DNA of 31,297 nt from Pelargonium cotyledonis (lineage: Eukaryota > Streptophyta > Magnoliopsida > Geraniales > Geraniaceae): NCBI GenBank assembly GCA_036897625.1, contig JAYMTA010000327.1:1-31297 (forward strand), given 5' to 3'. The notes beneath the pieces are model-generated. The model was not told the DNA's origin and did not search any database. It saw nothing but the letters and a program-made list of their open reading frames with translations. The position numbers were made by a program, and so were the translations under genes. This document shows positions 22,363-31,297 of the stretch, one piece after another (the first letter of the stretch is position 1; every line of letters starts with the position of its first letter).

Positions 22363-23798
22363 GTAAATGGAATAATTTTCTTGCCCTTTTCATTCGTAAT
22401 CTGTCGTTATTTATCCCCAATTTCGCTGCCTGTAACATTGATGCTCATTTTTTGCTCATAACAGTGTATCCGAGTCCTCAATATTTGTACATAGCTTAGC
22501 TACTTTATTGGAGATATATATGAGCTCTCCAATCCCTACTGATTTAGGGATTTTATTATTACTTTCTATTTTTGTAATTGAAGTTTAGTTTTACAACTTT
22601 TGGGGTTACTGTTCATGAAAATTGAACAAGATTTATAAAGCTGGTTTTGTTCTTGTGCTTATGCAGCCTGTTTGTGTTGCCTCCCGATTAATTCTTGACC
22701 TTACTTGAATTTGTTAGCTTAGGGTTGGTAATTGTTGAGTTGGGGCGTTTTGGGAAAAAGACGGATATCTAATTTGTTATGTTAATTGCACAGTAATGTA
22801 GTTTTGTTAATTTATATTCTAGTATCTATTTTCTTAGTGATGTTTAATGAAATTTACCCTCGTTTTGTTGGAACTATAAATAGCTGCTCGATTTAGGACT
22901 TCAAATTTGGAGCAAGTCTATATTTTGAGGTTTGATTATTATAGTGGTGTGAGTATGCTCATTGGAAACTAGAATGTCCATGAAACTAAGGTTATTGATA
23001 TACATTTTTATTTTGGTGACCATAATTAATGACTACATATTATTATTTTTTTATATATGTAGTGATGTTCTCATTTTGCTTTTTCGTTGTTGCTTTATCG
23101 AAACTCGCTTTTCATTTGCTTCTTTTCCAAAGCACAGCTTATTACAAAAAAAAAAAAAATGTCTGCATTTTACTTTGCTTTGGATGGACACATTTTTTTT
23201 TTTATGCTGATCACCTTTATATCTTTGAGGGTATCAGTGTATCACATTTTCATCGTCATTTATCTTCCTTTTATTTGTATTTTACTTATTTTTGTATGTC
23301 CACTTGACAGTAGTTGTATGGTGTTATAATGTTAAATGAACATTGCCGTTCAAAGGAAAAATGGCCCGAGGGAACATGAGAATTGTGTACCAAATTTTAT
23401 TTTGGATACCTTGAACAACTTTGGTAAAGGAATATAAATCACTTTATGGGTGATGCAGAACACCGATATCTATTGTTCAAAACTGTTTTTGGTGAAGTAT
23501 ATCATGCACACTTCATTATATGGACTCACTTTCAAGGTTACCCATGTGTTTGTTACTTCGCTTTGAGTGCTTATTCTATTTTTATTTATTTATAAATGTT
23601 TCAGGCTTCCAGCACGTGTATATATATAATTTTTTTTCATAATTAAAGTTCAAATATTAGTATCTGTTAGTTCTGTCACATTCTGCTATCATGAAATCCT
23701 TATGCTTTAAGTTGTCTTACTATATATTTTTTTTCTCAACATTTTTATAATCTTTTGTAATTAACTTGTTATCAACTTAGTTCGGTGGAGGAGTCACA

Positions 23799-23804
23799 AT
23801 GTAG
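23799..23804 (+). promoter_or_regulatory. Start-stop uORF abutting the main start codon
   Basis: ATG TAG is followed directly by the main ATG at 23805. Such minimal uORFs, a start with an immediate stop, can hold or reset ribosomes. The arrangement is seen directly. It matters only if exon 23781-24055 is part of the mRNA leader as modelled. Confidence 0.5.
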
Positions 23805-26800
23805 ATGCCTTCAAGTGAAAATGATGAGCACCCTACCGTTATTTGTAATGAGGCCGCAGAGCACCTTACTATTATTTCCAGTGATGCTGCAGAGCACCCT
23901 ACCATTTCCAGTGAAGCCGTAGAGCACCCTACCACTTCCAATGACGCTGCAGAACACCCTACCATTTCCAATGATGCTGAAGAACACCCTACCATTATTT
24001 CCTATGATGCTGATAATCACCATGAAGATATAGTTCCCAATGTCTTGAATCATGGGTATGTGACACTTACTTTGCCTAGTTGATTAATTTACCTTGCCTA
24101 TGTTGAAAGATTTGGAGGATTTAATATGTTATTGAATATTGAATTTCAAACCCACACAACTCTTGATGTGGATGATCTATTGTCATTTGCATTGGTTTCA
24201 TGTAGATAATTTGTTTCAGGACTATCAATTTGCTTTTATTTTTCATCTTGCTAATTTTTTTGTTAGATATCTTTACTTGAATTTTGCTGTTCTTTAGCAA
24301 ATTTTTTAAACCTGGTGTATTCAGGTTATTTGATTAAATTTGATGGAAATTTTAAGCCTTCTATCTGTATACACCATAAAACAAGTTTAATGAAATAGTG
24401 CGTTTATGTTATTTGATGGTGGATAGCTTACTCCACAGTTCCAAAACTATTACCTGATTCTGGTTGATTCTTGTCTTTAGTTGTTGACATCAATTGCTTG
24501 AAGTATATAGATATACATTTCTGTAGGAGCTGGCATAATACACAAATACAGTAGGTGTGTGTTCATTGAGTACATTGATGTCACTGACGTTGGCAAACCA
24601 GCTGCTCTTCTCTGTGACTTATTCATAAAGTAAAAAATAAAGTGGAAATAAAATCCTTCCATAGCATTGTGTTTCTTCAAGCTTTAAAGCAGTTATTATC
24701 TCAATTTTAGTCCAGATCCCCATATTACCAAATATGAAGTTTCCATTGACAGTTATTTGAAGGGCTAATTAAAAAAAATTACTAACTTGCCAGGTGGTTG
24801 TGTAATGTGTGTGGGTCCTCTTTCTCTTAATGGTGTTTTGCTCTTTGAGTGAATTTATACATTTTCAAATAAGAGCAGCAGAAATTCATCCCTTGCTCAC
24901 TTGTTTTTTGTCCTGCCATTCCACAATATGAAATGCATCATTTTAATTACATTCATTCAACTCGTTTTTATGCATCTTGGACCTTTACATTTTTATTTTC
25001 TTTCTTAAATAGTCTTACACTTTGAAATTCTAGAAGCATGGAGCCTAACCATGAGATTGCTGGGGATAAAGTAAAGCAGACTCTAGAAGCTATTGCATCC
25101 ACTGGAAATTTTTGGTATTGCTTTTTATTCAACTTTAAATTCAACCACAAGACTTTAGGATTGTGAAGATTTTGTTTCCTCTTTATAAGTATGACACACA
25201 TGAGTGAATGATGTTATGTTTGCATCTGATTCGTTGATTCTTTTCCCTTAAAGAGTGATTGATAACTGCGATGGTATATTTGTACACCATTTTAGTTGAT
25301 TGTGGTTGTAGGAGAAAGCAGGATCCAATTGGAGTTGTAGAATGAGTCAATTTTCCGAAAGACTTATATCTAACTGAAATTCGCAGTGTGTACACCTCTG
25401 TATCTGACTCTGGCAGTGCTTTTAATCCAACTTTACTTTCTTCAATAAGATTTTAGGATTGTGAAGATTTCTTTTCCTTTTTATATTTGTGAAACGCATG
25501 AGTGAAAGATGTTATGCTAGCTTTTGATCCGCACGATTCCTTGTCCTTAAAGAGTGATTGCTAACCACATGTACACCATTTTAATTGCTTTTAGTTGTAG
25601 AAGCCGTGTGATCCGATTTGCATAATGAGTTAACTTTATTCTATTCTACTTCAGTAAAGTTAATTTCCAAAAGACTTGTGTATCTAATTCAAGTCTGTAG
25701 TGTGTACACCTCTGGTCCTCCGCAAACCATATCACTTTGATATGGCCAATCCAATAATCATCAGTGTCTTCATTTTCCCCATTATATTCATCAATGCTGT
25801 CAGAGCCTCACCATATTTTCCAATGTTTTGTTGTTGTTGCTTCTCTTGCTGCTAATGCAACAGTAATAGCTCCCACCACCACAATCTTTATCACTACCAA
25901 GGCCTCTGGCCAGCTATTACAAAATTTTCTCCCTTCCATTCTTCCTTTCTGTTTTGTTGTTTGGCTCTGCCGCCAACTTGGCCTATATTGCCATATTTCA
26001 TTTATTTAATAGCATCTACTATGGTGAAGCGACTACCAGTGCCTTGATAATTGCAGTCTATTTGTCGCCACTCAAACTTGTGTGTCATTGTGCTTTACTT
26101 CTGCCATTATAATCACTATTATCCTTGTATTAGCAACCTCAGTAAACATCGGAACTGTTAGCTTATGGTCTTTATCTCTGTGAAGGCCTCATATATAATT
26201 ACCATTGTTCTGACTATTTATTGCACCACTGCCACCAAGCCATTTCCCCAAAAAAGTTGGGTTTGGTTACATGAGTCCTTTAGCAAAACTCTTTGGGATC
26301 TTCTACTTGTATTCTCATTCTCCACTCTATCTTTTGATCCTTCTCTAATGCTATCCTATCTATTTTTTAAAATCTTTTCTTGCTGAATTCCTTCACCTTA
26401 TTGCTGCAATAGTCTCATCAGATATAGCTGTCATCTTTCTTACCACTTTCGCATCCATGTAACTTGTCTGAGACTGACTGTCAATATTTTTTTAATTTCT
26501 TACTTATATAAATTGTATGTTTGACCAATGCACCATATGCTCATTGGATATTACTTACATCTCTAATTCTGAATGTGCCAGATATCATTTGAACTATATA
26601 TTGTGTTAATGTGAGGGTGCAGATTCTATTCTATGACACTGCAAAAGGCAAAATAAATGGTTATTATTTGCTATAACATGGGGCATATGTAGTTTCTGGA
26701 ATCAGAATGTTCATGTCCATTGTTTTAATTCATGGAAATTACTTTTAACATTTTCTTATTGCCACTTATACATCATTCTGGTGGATCCAATAACAGTTTA

Positions 26801-28849
26801 CACAACTGTGCACAAAGCTTCTAATGATGTTATAAATTATGATCACCTGTTTTCTTAAATATTTATTGTGGAGTGCTCATATTATGTATATTGTATCTCA
26901 GGCATGATTGGGAAAAATTAAGAAGCATGGTATTGTTCCAGCTGAAGCAGGTATGGGCAGGTATGCCGGCATGTAGGTGCTTAGTCATTTCTCTGTAAGC
27001 AGCTAGTATTTGTAACGTTTGCTTAGAAAATGCATGATTGCATCTGTGGCTTCTGGTTTCCTGATGATGGTACTTTTTTTCTATCTAATTTCTTGAAGAT
27101 CTTGTTGGAGTATCCTGAGGCAAATATTGATGTTGAGCAGCAAAGGGCTTCCTTAGGAGAAACCTTTGAGGAGCTGGAGCAGAGGTTGGATGAAGGTATT
27201 ATTCTGATATTGCTCTTCCAGTGCTGTTATCTCTGAAAATTATGATGTACCGGGTAAGGCATTCAGAATTTGTTTCCTACTTTGCAGCTCTTTTCAGCTT
27301 TGTTGAAGGCCCTCCATTCACTTTGCAGAGGCTTTGTGAGGTAATTAGTTCATTCTGTGGGTAATGTTGGTATCCTTTTGCTGTCCCTTGCATTTCTCTA
27401 CACATAAGCTATTTTTTCCTCCAATTAAAAGAAGAGTATTAAAAAGTAATAACTTCAAACATTATCAAAGAGGTAAAAAGAGGAGATATCTGTGTCATGA
27501 ATGGTCTTGAAAGCATGTCATGAAAAGAAAGAATATTCAGAAATAAAGTCTTTTATTCCTCAAGGTGCTAAGGCTGCAGCTTGATTATTAGAGAGCCAAA
27601 AAAAAGTTTTTTATTTTGTATTTTTTTGTTTGTTAAACCAAGTTGCACCCAAAGGTGTTAGGTGTTCCTAATGTTACTTTTGATGTAAAATCTAACATGA
27701 TCTCAAAGGTTTAACATAATTATGCTGCTAAGTTTCAGTTTGTAAATTGGAACCTTGAGATGTATATGATGTATATATACATGAGAAAATATCACATGAT
27801 ATAAACTCTACAATTGCATTTGATGGTTCTATGGTATGTTTTTTCTAGTGCGAGAGTTAAAGTCTACAGTCCTTAAATGCTATACAGAACTGATGAATTT
27901 CTTGTCAATCCATCCAATGCATTCATGGGTGAAGTTTGAGTATAAGAAAATCTAAACCCTTTGTATAATGTGGCTTATGTATTTGATGTGGAAACTTTTA
28001 TACTCAATAAATGACATGATTCCCAGTTTGGCGGACTATTCCACATTTTGCAGTGCCAACTTTACATGTGTTTATTTATATTTTTTGGTCTGTTGAGCAG
28101 ATCCTTTTGGCAGCACGAAGCATTTATCCAAAACTTTCAAAGCTTGCTCTAGCACTGGAAAAGGTATGTTGATAAAACTCTCAACTACATTTTACTGCTT
28201 ACCTTTAACATTTTTAATATTGGGGGTGGCAGTAGAATCCCTTTCTTCCATAATTTTGTGAGACCTGTTTTAACCAAAACAGATAAAAGAAAAACAAAAC
28301 TCCACCTAGCTGTTTTTAATATAGCACCTGGTGACGATAGTACGATACCTTATCCTGTGTTACCTCTGAAGTATATATATATTAGTTCTTGTGTTTTTCC
28401 ATGGTCAAATACCCAAACAAGAATTAAGGGAAAATTGTGATGTGAAAATTCTGCAAAGTTCTCTTTTCAGTCGCAGTACAAGATACACATTTTTACTAGT
28501 TTGCTTTTGTTTTTCTTATTAATCGTTATCCTTGATCCTCAGTAGTGCAACTTGAAATTGAATATACTTTTCATGACTATAGAATTTGTTGGTGACATCT
28601 TCACTGCCCATCAACACTGGTACATTTGCACAAACAACCGCACAAAACTCAGATGAGCTGACCAAGTTAAACGAATTACATCTGCATTCCAATTTGGTGC
28701 AAAATGGGATTGAACCTGTGGTGGGAGATAGAGATGAAATAATGGCAGAAGCAGATGAGGTGGTTGTTATTGATATTAATATGACCACTAAATTGGATGC
28801 CTTGGAAGGAGTAGTTGGATCATCTCAAACAGATTCCACTGCAGGCTAG
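23805..28849 (+). CDS. Protein phosphatase 4 regulatory subunit 2 (PP4R2) homologue (7 coding exons, 286 aa)
   Basis: Coding exons are 23805-24055, 25034-25114, 26902-26950, 27099-27195, 27288-27340, 28101-28163 and 28583-28849 (861 nt). All introns are GT-AG. From residue 86 the protein has the plant PP4R2 signature: EAIASTGNFWHDWEKLRSM, LKQILLEYPEAN, SLGETFEELEQRLDEALFSF, VEGPPFTLQRLCEILLAAR, YPKLSKLALALEKNLLVTSS. The C-terminus is acidic. PP4R2 binds the PP4 catalytic subunit and the R3 subunit and directs substrate choice; in other eukaryotes the complex acts in DNA-damage repair and cell division. The first 84 residues are one exon made mostly of an EHPT repeat. A strong-context in-frame ATG at 25038 (Met86) would give a 201-residue protein holding the whole conserved domain. 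Family identity is firm; the true N-terminus is not. Confidence 0.9.
23826..24011 (+). repeat. Coding minisatellite, six EHPT units
   Basis: Units begin at 23826, 23859, 23892, 23922, 23952 and 23982, with periods of 33, 33, 30, 30 and 30 nt. Each encodes a variant of (A/E)EHPTI-SxDA. All period changes are multiples of three, so the frame is kept. Confidence 0.85.
25119..25715 (+). repeat. Tandem duplication within intron, two units of about 298 bp
   Basis: Unit one (25119-25416) and unit two (25417-25715) share AGGATTGTGAAGATTT, CTTAAAGAGTGATTG, GTACACCATTTTA and GTGTGTACACCTCTG in the same order with scattered differences. Both lie in the 1787-nt intron between coding exons two and three of the PP4R2-like gene. 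Confidence 0.8.
26228..26480 (-). mobile_element. Possible RTE-type LINE 3' end fragment in intron
   Basis: The plus strand reads CCAAGCCATTTCCCCAAAAA, then GTTGGGTTTGGTTACATGAG. This resembles the reverse complement of the conserved 3' end of plant RTE-clade LINEs (GGCTACATGGATCC with a CCCAA...TTGGG core). The element would thus lie on the minus strand with its 3' end near 26228. The other limit is uncertain and no coding part is recognised. Confidence 0.4.
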
Positions 28850-29170
28850 TAATTCTTACGCTTTTGGTTAGCTTTCTATTTTTTTTTTTTGTTGTTGAAA
28901 ATTTTAATTTCTCTAATAGAAGGAATGCGATGCTCTTGTTGAGAACTGTTAATTCTACAACATAGGTAGTATGAGTGTGGCTCATTACATTCTGATGATA
29001 GGTTCCGGTAATTATGTATGCTAGATCTGTGAGGAAAGGACAGGACTACCGCATTGAATCACAGTATAGAACATGAGGTCGATTTTAGTGGGCATTGTGT
29101 TGCACAACTCTCCTGGCCTGCGTCGGAGGGTTCATGACTTTTCTGCTTTTAGAGCCTATTGGTGAGTGAG
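28850..29170 (+). other. Probable 3' UTR and downstream flank of the PP4R2-like gene
   Basis: T-rich sequence follows the stop codon at 28847-28849. The transcript end probably lies in the first few hundred bases, but no clear signal decides it. No other gene is seen. Confidence 0.4.
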
Positions 29171-29175
29171 GTAGA

Positions 29176-29400
29176 TCTCTAGTTAGGGGTGTGCACGGAC
29201 GGTTTATCCGCACCACACCTTGTGGTTTGCATTTTTCTTTTTTTTTTTTTACAGTCAGCTGCTCGGTTTTTTTCATTTATTTGCATTTTTTTATAACAAT
29301 AATGCTGTTTGCTGTCGGTTTCGCAGGTGGCCCGCTAACCGTCTAGCTTACTTGGGCCTGAGCCAATTCAATACTAATCGACAAGTCGGGTACGTATTTA
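29176..29400. repeat. Possible hAT-type element end
   Basis: TAGTTAGGGGTGTGCACGGA resembles the start of many plant hAT-like terminal repeats (TAGGGGTGTGCAC followed by CGG words). No matching inverted end or 8-bp duplication was found within the window, so this is weak. Confidence 0.25.
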
Positions 29401-29649
29401 TGGTCATTTTCTGCATTTCTCTTTTATATCAAACTTAAAGAAATATATGTCAGTTAAGCGCCCATTCAAAATTAACTTATGATGAAAAATTAGGAATGGA
29501 TCATCCAAAAATGGTTTAGACCTAATAATGATTAAAATGTCTGGACTCTCAACTCAATTATTGTATAATTAGAAAATATGAACTGTAAACACACAGACAG
29601 AACAATTGTGCTGATACAATTCAATTAGAACTTACAATAGAAAAACTGC

Positions 29650-30210
29650 AATATAATCAAGCATTGGGCTAGTGGCACCCCACTCTGGCCTTTGTCCGCG
29701 TGTTTGATGTCTTCTCTCGAACGACTTGCAGAACAAGGTCTCCGAGGGAGGGTGTTCTCTTTAAGGTTCCTTCTATGCGTAAACTAGTGACGTTTTGTCT
29801 TGAGCTTGGAGTATGTGTGGGTATTGAAAGCATACCTGACCCTTTTGATGAGTGTGTCTATTCATATGAGTAGTCTCTCTTCCTTTTGGATTGGTCTTCT
29901 TGTAAAAGTCCTCTTATGGCTGCTTGTAGACGCATGGCAATGAAAGTATACTTGAGCATTAATGTGTGTTCTTTGGGCAAGGAGTTTTGTGAGGCGATGC
30001 CTATCAACTGCTTGTGCATACATACGAATGCTTATCGAGATGGCTTTCGATTTCCTCTTCCCAAATTTTATCGGGACATGTTGTGATATTACATTGTGCT
30101 TCCTTTGCAGCTAGTGCCTAATGCATGGAGGATCCTGGTTTGCTTTCTCGACGTCTGTCTGAGTCGAGGTTTTCAGTCTTGTGTCAGTTTGATTCCCTTT
30201 TCGGAAACAA
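29650..30210 (+). mobile_element. Fossil of a putative gypsy-type transposon (Transposase_28-like), broken
   Basis: Translated plus-strand pieces resemble the plant domain named putative gypsy type transposon, with words such as AYRDGFRFPLPKFYRDM and QLVPNAWRILVCF. Only this one domain is recognisable. No reverse transcriptase, integrase or terminal repeats were seen. The copy is broken, with at least two breaks, and looks old. Confidence 0.6.
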
Positions 30211-30240
30211 GTTAAACTCGAACTCAACTCAACCAAACAA

Positions 30241-30420
30241 ACTACCAAGACATGTTAGATCAAGTGATTAAAACACTTTGAATTCCTTTGAGGTTTCAAG
30301 TTCGAGCCTTGCTCATTGTCGATGGTGCGTGGTGACGTATAAGGTGATGCTCCCTTTGGGGAGTGAGAAATATTGTTATTTCGAGTATGATGTTCCGTTG
30401 CTGATCGAAAGAAAAAACCC
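30241..30420 (+). mobile_element. tRNA-derived SINE, same family as 16.7 kb copy
   Basis: An A-box-like segment (TAGATCAAGTGATTAAAAC, about 30256) and a B box (AGTTCGAGCC, 30299-30308) are spaced as in tRNA-derived SINEs. The stretch GTTTCAAGTTCGAGCC and the following ATTGTCGATGGTGCGTGGTG line up with the reverse complement of 16720-16893. The 3' end is A-rich (GAAAGAAAAAACCC). Imperfect flanking words AACCAAACAA and AACTAAACAA may be a worn target duplication, so this copy looks older than the first. Confidence 0.65.
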
Positions 30421-30719
30421 AACTAAACAATTAAGCACATTTCTTCCAAATCTAGTTCCCATTGTATTTTTTCGCTATAGACTGATTTGTATGCCTATAA
30501 TACAAAGGTCCGAATCCGAATATTGTTGAACTTAATATCATTATTCTTTGTAATATTTTGTGATAAGTATCTTCTCGTGAAAATGTGTAGTTCATTTCTA
30601 ACGATCAATGAGCTTGAAAATGCATTATTAATTGGAATGAGAGTTGAGTGAGAAAGTTTTGTTTTGGACTTGTCTGCAAACACGATTTTATTTTGAACCT
30701 GCTTTGTAAACACCATTTT
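30421..30719. other. AT-rich intergenic spacer
   Basis: I see no gene or recognisable element. The minus-strand frame at 30495-30737 has AT-driven composition and no domain. Confidence 0.5.
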
Positions 30720-31297
30720 ATCTAGAGCAAATTGCACTAAATTCTTATGGGGAATTGACTAATAGCAAACATGCCACATGGTGTACAAACTATTGCACAA
30801 AACCCATTAGAAGTTTGCTACAATAGTTTTAACTGTTAAAATGGATGAATTTTGTAACAGATGTTGGTTAATTTTTTTAATGTCCGAAATGCCCTTCTTT
30901 TTCTTCTTTTTGATGCCCTTGAAGATTTCGATGATCATATAAATTTTTCGGTTGCCGGAATCTGCATTTTGTCGCCGGATTTTATGAGAAACAACAAAAT
31001 CAAACCAAATCAACCAAGATAAAACCAAATCAAACCAATTAAAACCAAATTAAACCAAATGAAATCAAATTTTAAAATTTTAAAAATCAATTTAAAAAAA
31101 ATCAAATTTAACCCAGATCTGGATTCGTTGACCATTGGCCGTGTGCGACGGAGGTCCGGTCGGGGTTCGTCGGCCGTGTGCGATGGAGTTGAGATGGAGC
31201 CGAGAGATGGAGGTCGGATAGAGAGGGCCGCGCCGGAGCCGTCGATTCTAACCCAGATCGTCAGTCACGGCGGTGGCCGTGCTCGCCGTGAATGGCC
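30720..31297. repeat. Unclassified repeat running off the window end
   Basis: An AT-rich left part (30720-30930) is followed by TTGCCGGA and TCGCCGGA words. A short degenerate repeat of AAACCAAAT type follows at about 30990-31070, then a GC-rich end in which GGCCGTGTGCGAYGGAG occurs twice (about 31137 and 31172). The order resembles 17680-18700. The element continues beyond the window. Confidence 0.4.

Noticed and set aside
23826-24011. Regular 30-33 bp repeats as a CRISPR array
   Set aside because: There are no unique spacers between units, the units encode protein in frame, and the genome is a plant nucleus.
23777-24053. Minus-strand repetitive reading frames opposite the EHPT repeat
   Set aside because: The repeats are mirror translations of the coding minisatellite; the plus strand joins in frame to the PP4R2 domain.
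25764-26386. Two plus-strand frames in the large PP4R2 intron, with hydrophobic stretches
   Set aside because: They are T-rich intron sequence around a repeat tail; no family resemblance and no splice connection to the gene.

Overview
The window is nuclear DNA of a flowering plant, most likely a eudicot. The evidence is AT-rich intergenic sequence, GT-AG introns and three intron-containing genes with plant-type products, separated by decayed transposable elements. The species cannot be named from the sequence. There is no prokaryotic operon, CRISPR array, tRNA gene or rRNA gene.

Layout. (1) 1-235: terminal part of a dispersed repeat cut by the window edge. (2) 732-3524, plus strand: a five-exon gene for a 636-residue acidic protein of unknown function. 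It has a SAP-like N-terminus, two KEN boxes, several S/T-P-x-K/R sites and a perfect mitosis-specific activator (MSA) motif upstream. (3) 3525-5400: intergenic, with one GC-richer repeat fragment. (4) 5689-15369, minus strand: a complete TOPLESS/TOPLESS-RELATED corepressor gene with 25 coding exons that join in frame to 1139 residues. It has a probable leader intron, a telo-box and a TATA box at 16071-16080. (5) 16090-22100: a repeat-rich intergenic region holding a tRNA-derived SINE with an 11-bp target site duplication, several unclassified repeats, a 206-bp tandem duplication, a possible LINE ORF1 fragment and a 65-70 bp direct repeat. (6) 22200-28849, plus strand: a plant homologue of protein phosphatase 4 regulatory subunit 2, with seven coding exons, 286 residues and a leader exon. 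Its N-terminus is a six-unit coding minisatellite. (7) 28850-31297: more repeats, including a fossil of a putative gypsy-type transposon, a second SINE of the family seen at 16.7 kb, and an unclassified repeat running off the end.

The three genes do not form a functional cluster, which is normal for a plant genome. The first two converge; the second and third diverge across about 6 kb. TPL/TPR proteins silence chromatin for auxin, jasmonate and developmental repressors. PP4R2 directs the PP4 phosphatase, with known roles in DNA repair and meiosis in other eukaryotes. The first gene looks like a cell-cycle protein, but this is inference from motifs.

No wholly new biological system is evident. 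The most interesting leads are the mitotic signature of the unknown gene, the start-stop uORF and two-start arrangement of the PP4R2 gene with its expanding HPT repeat, and the paired SINE copies.
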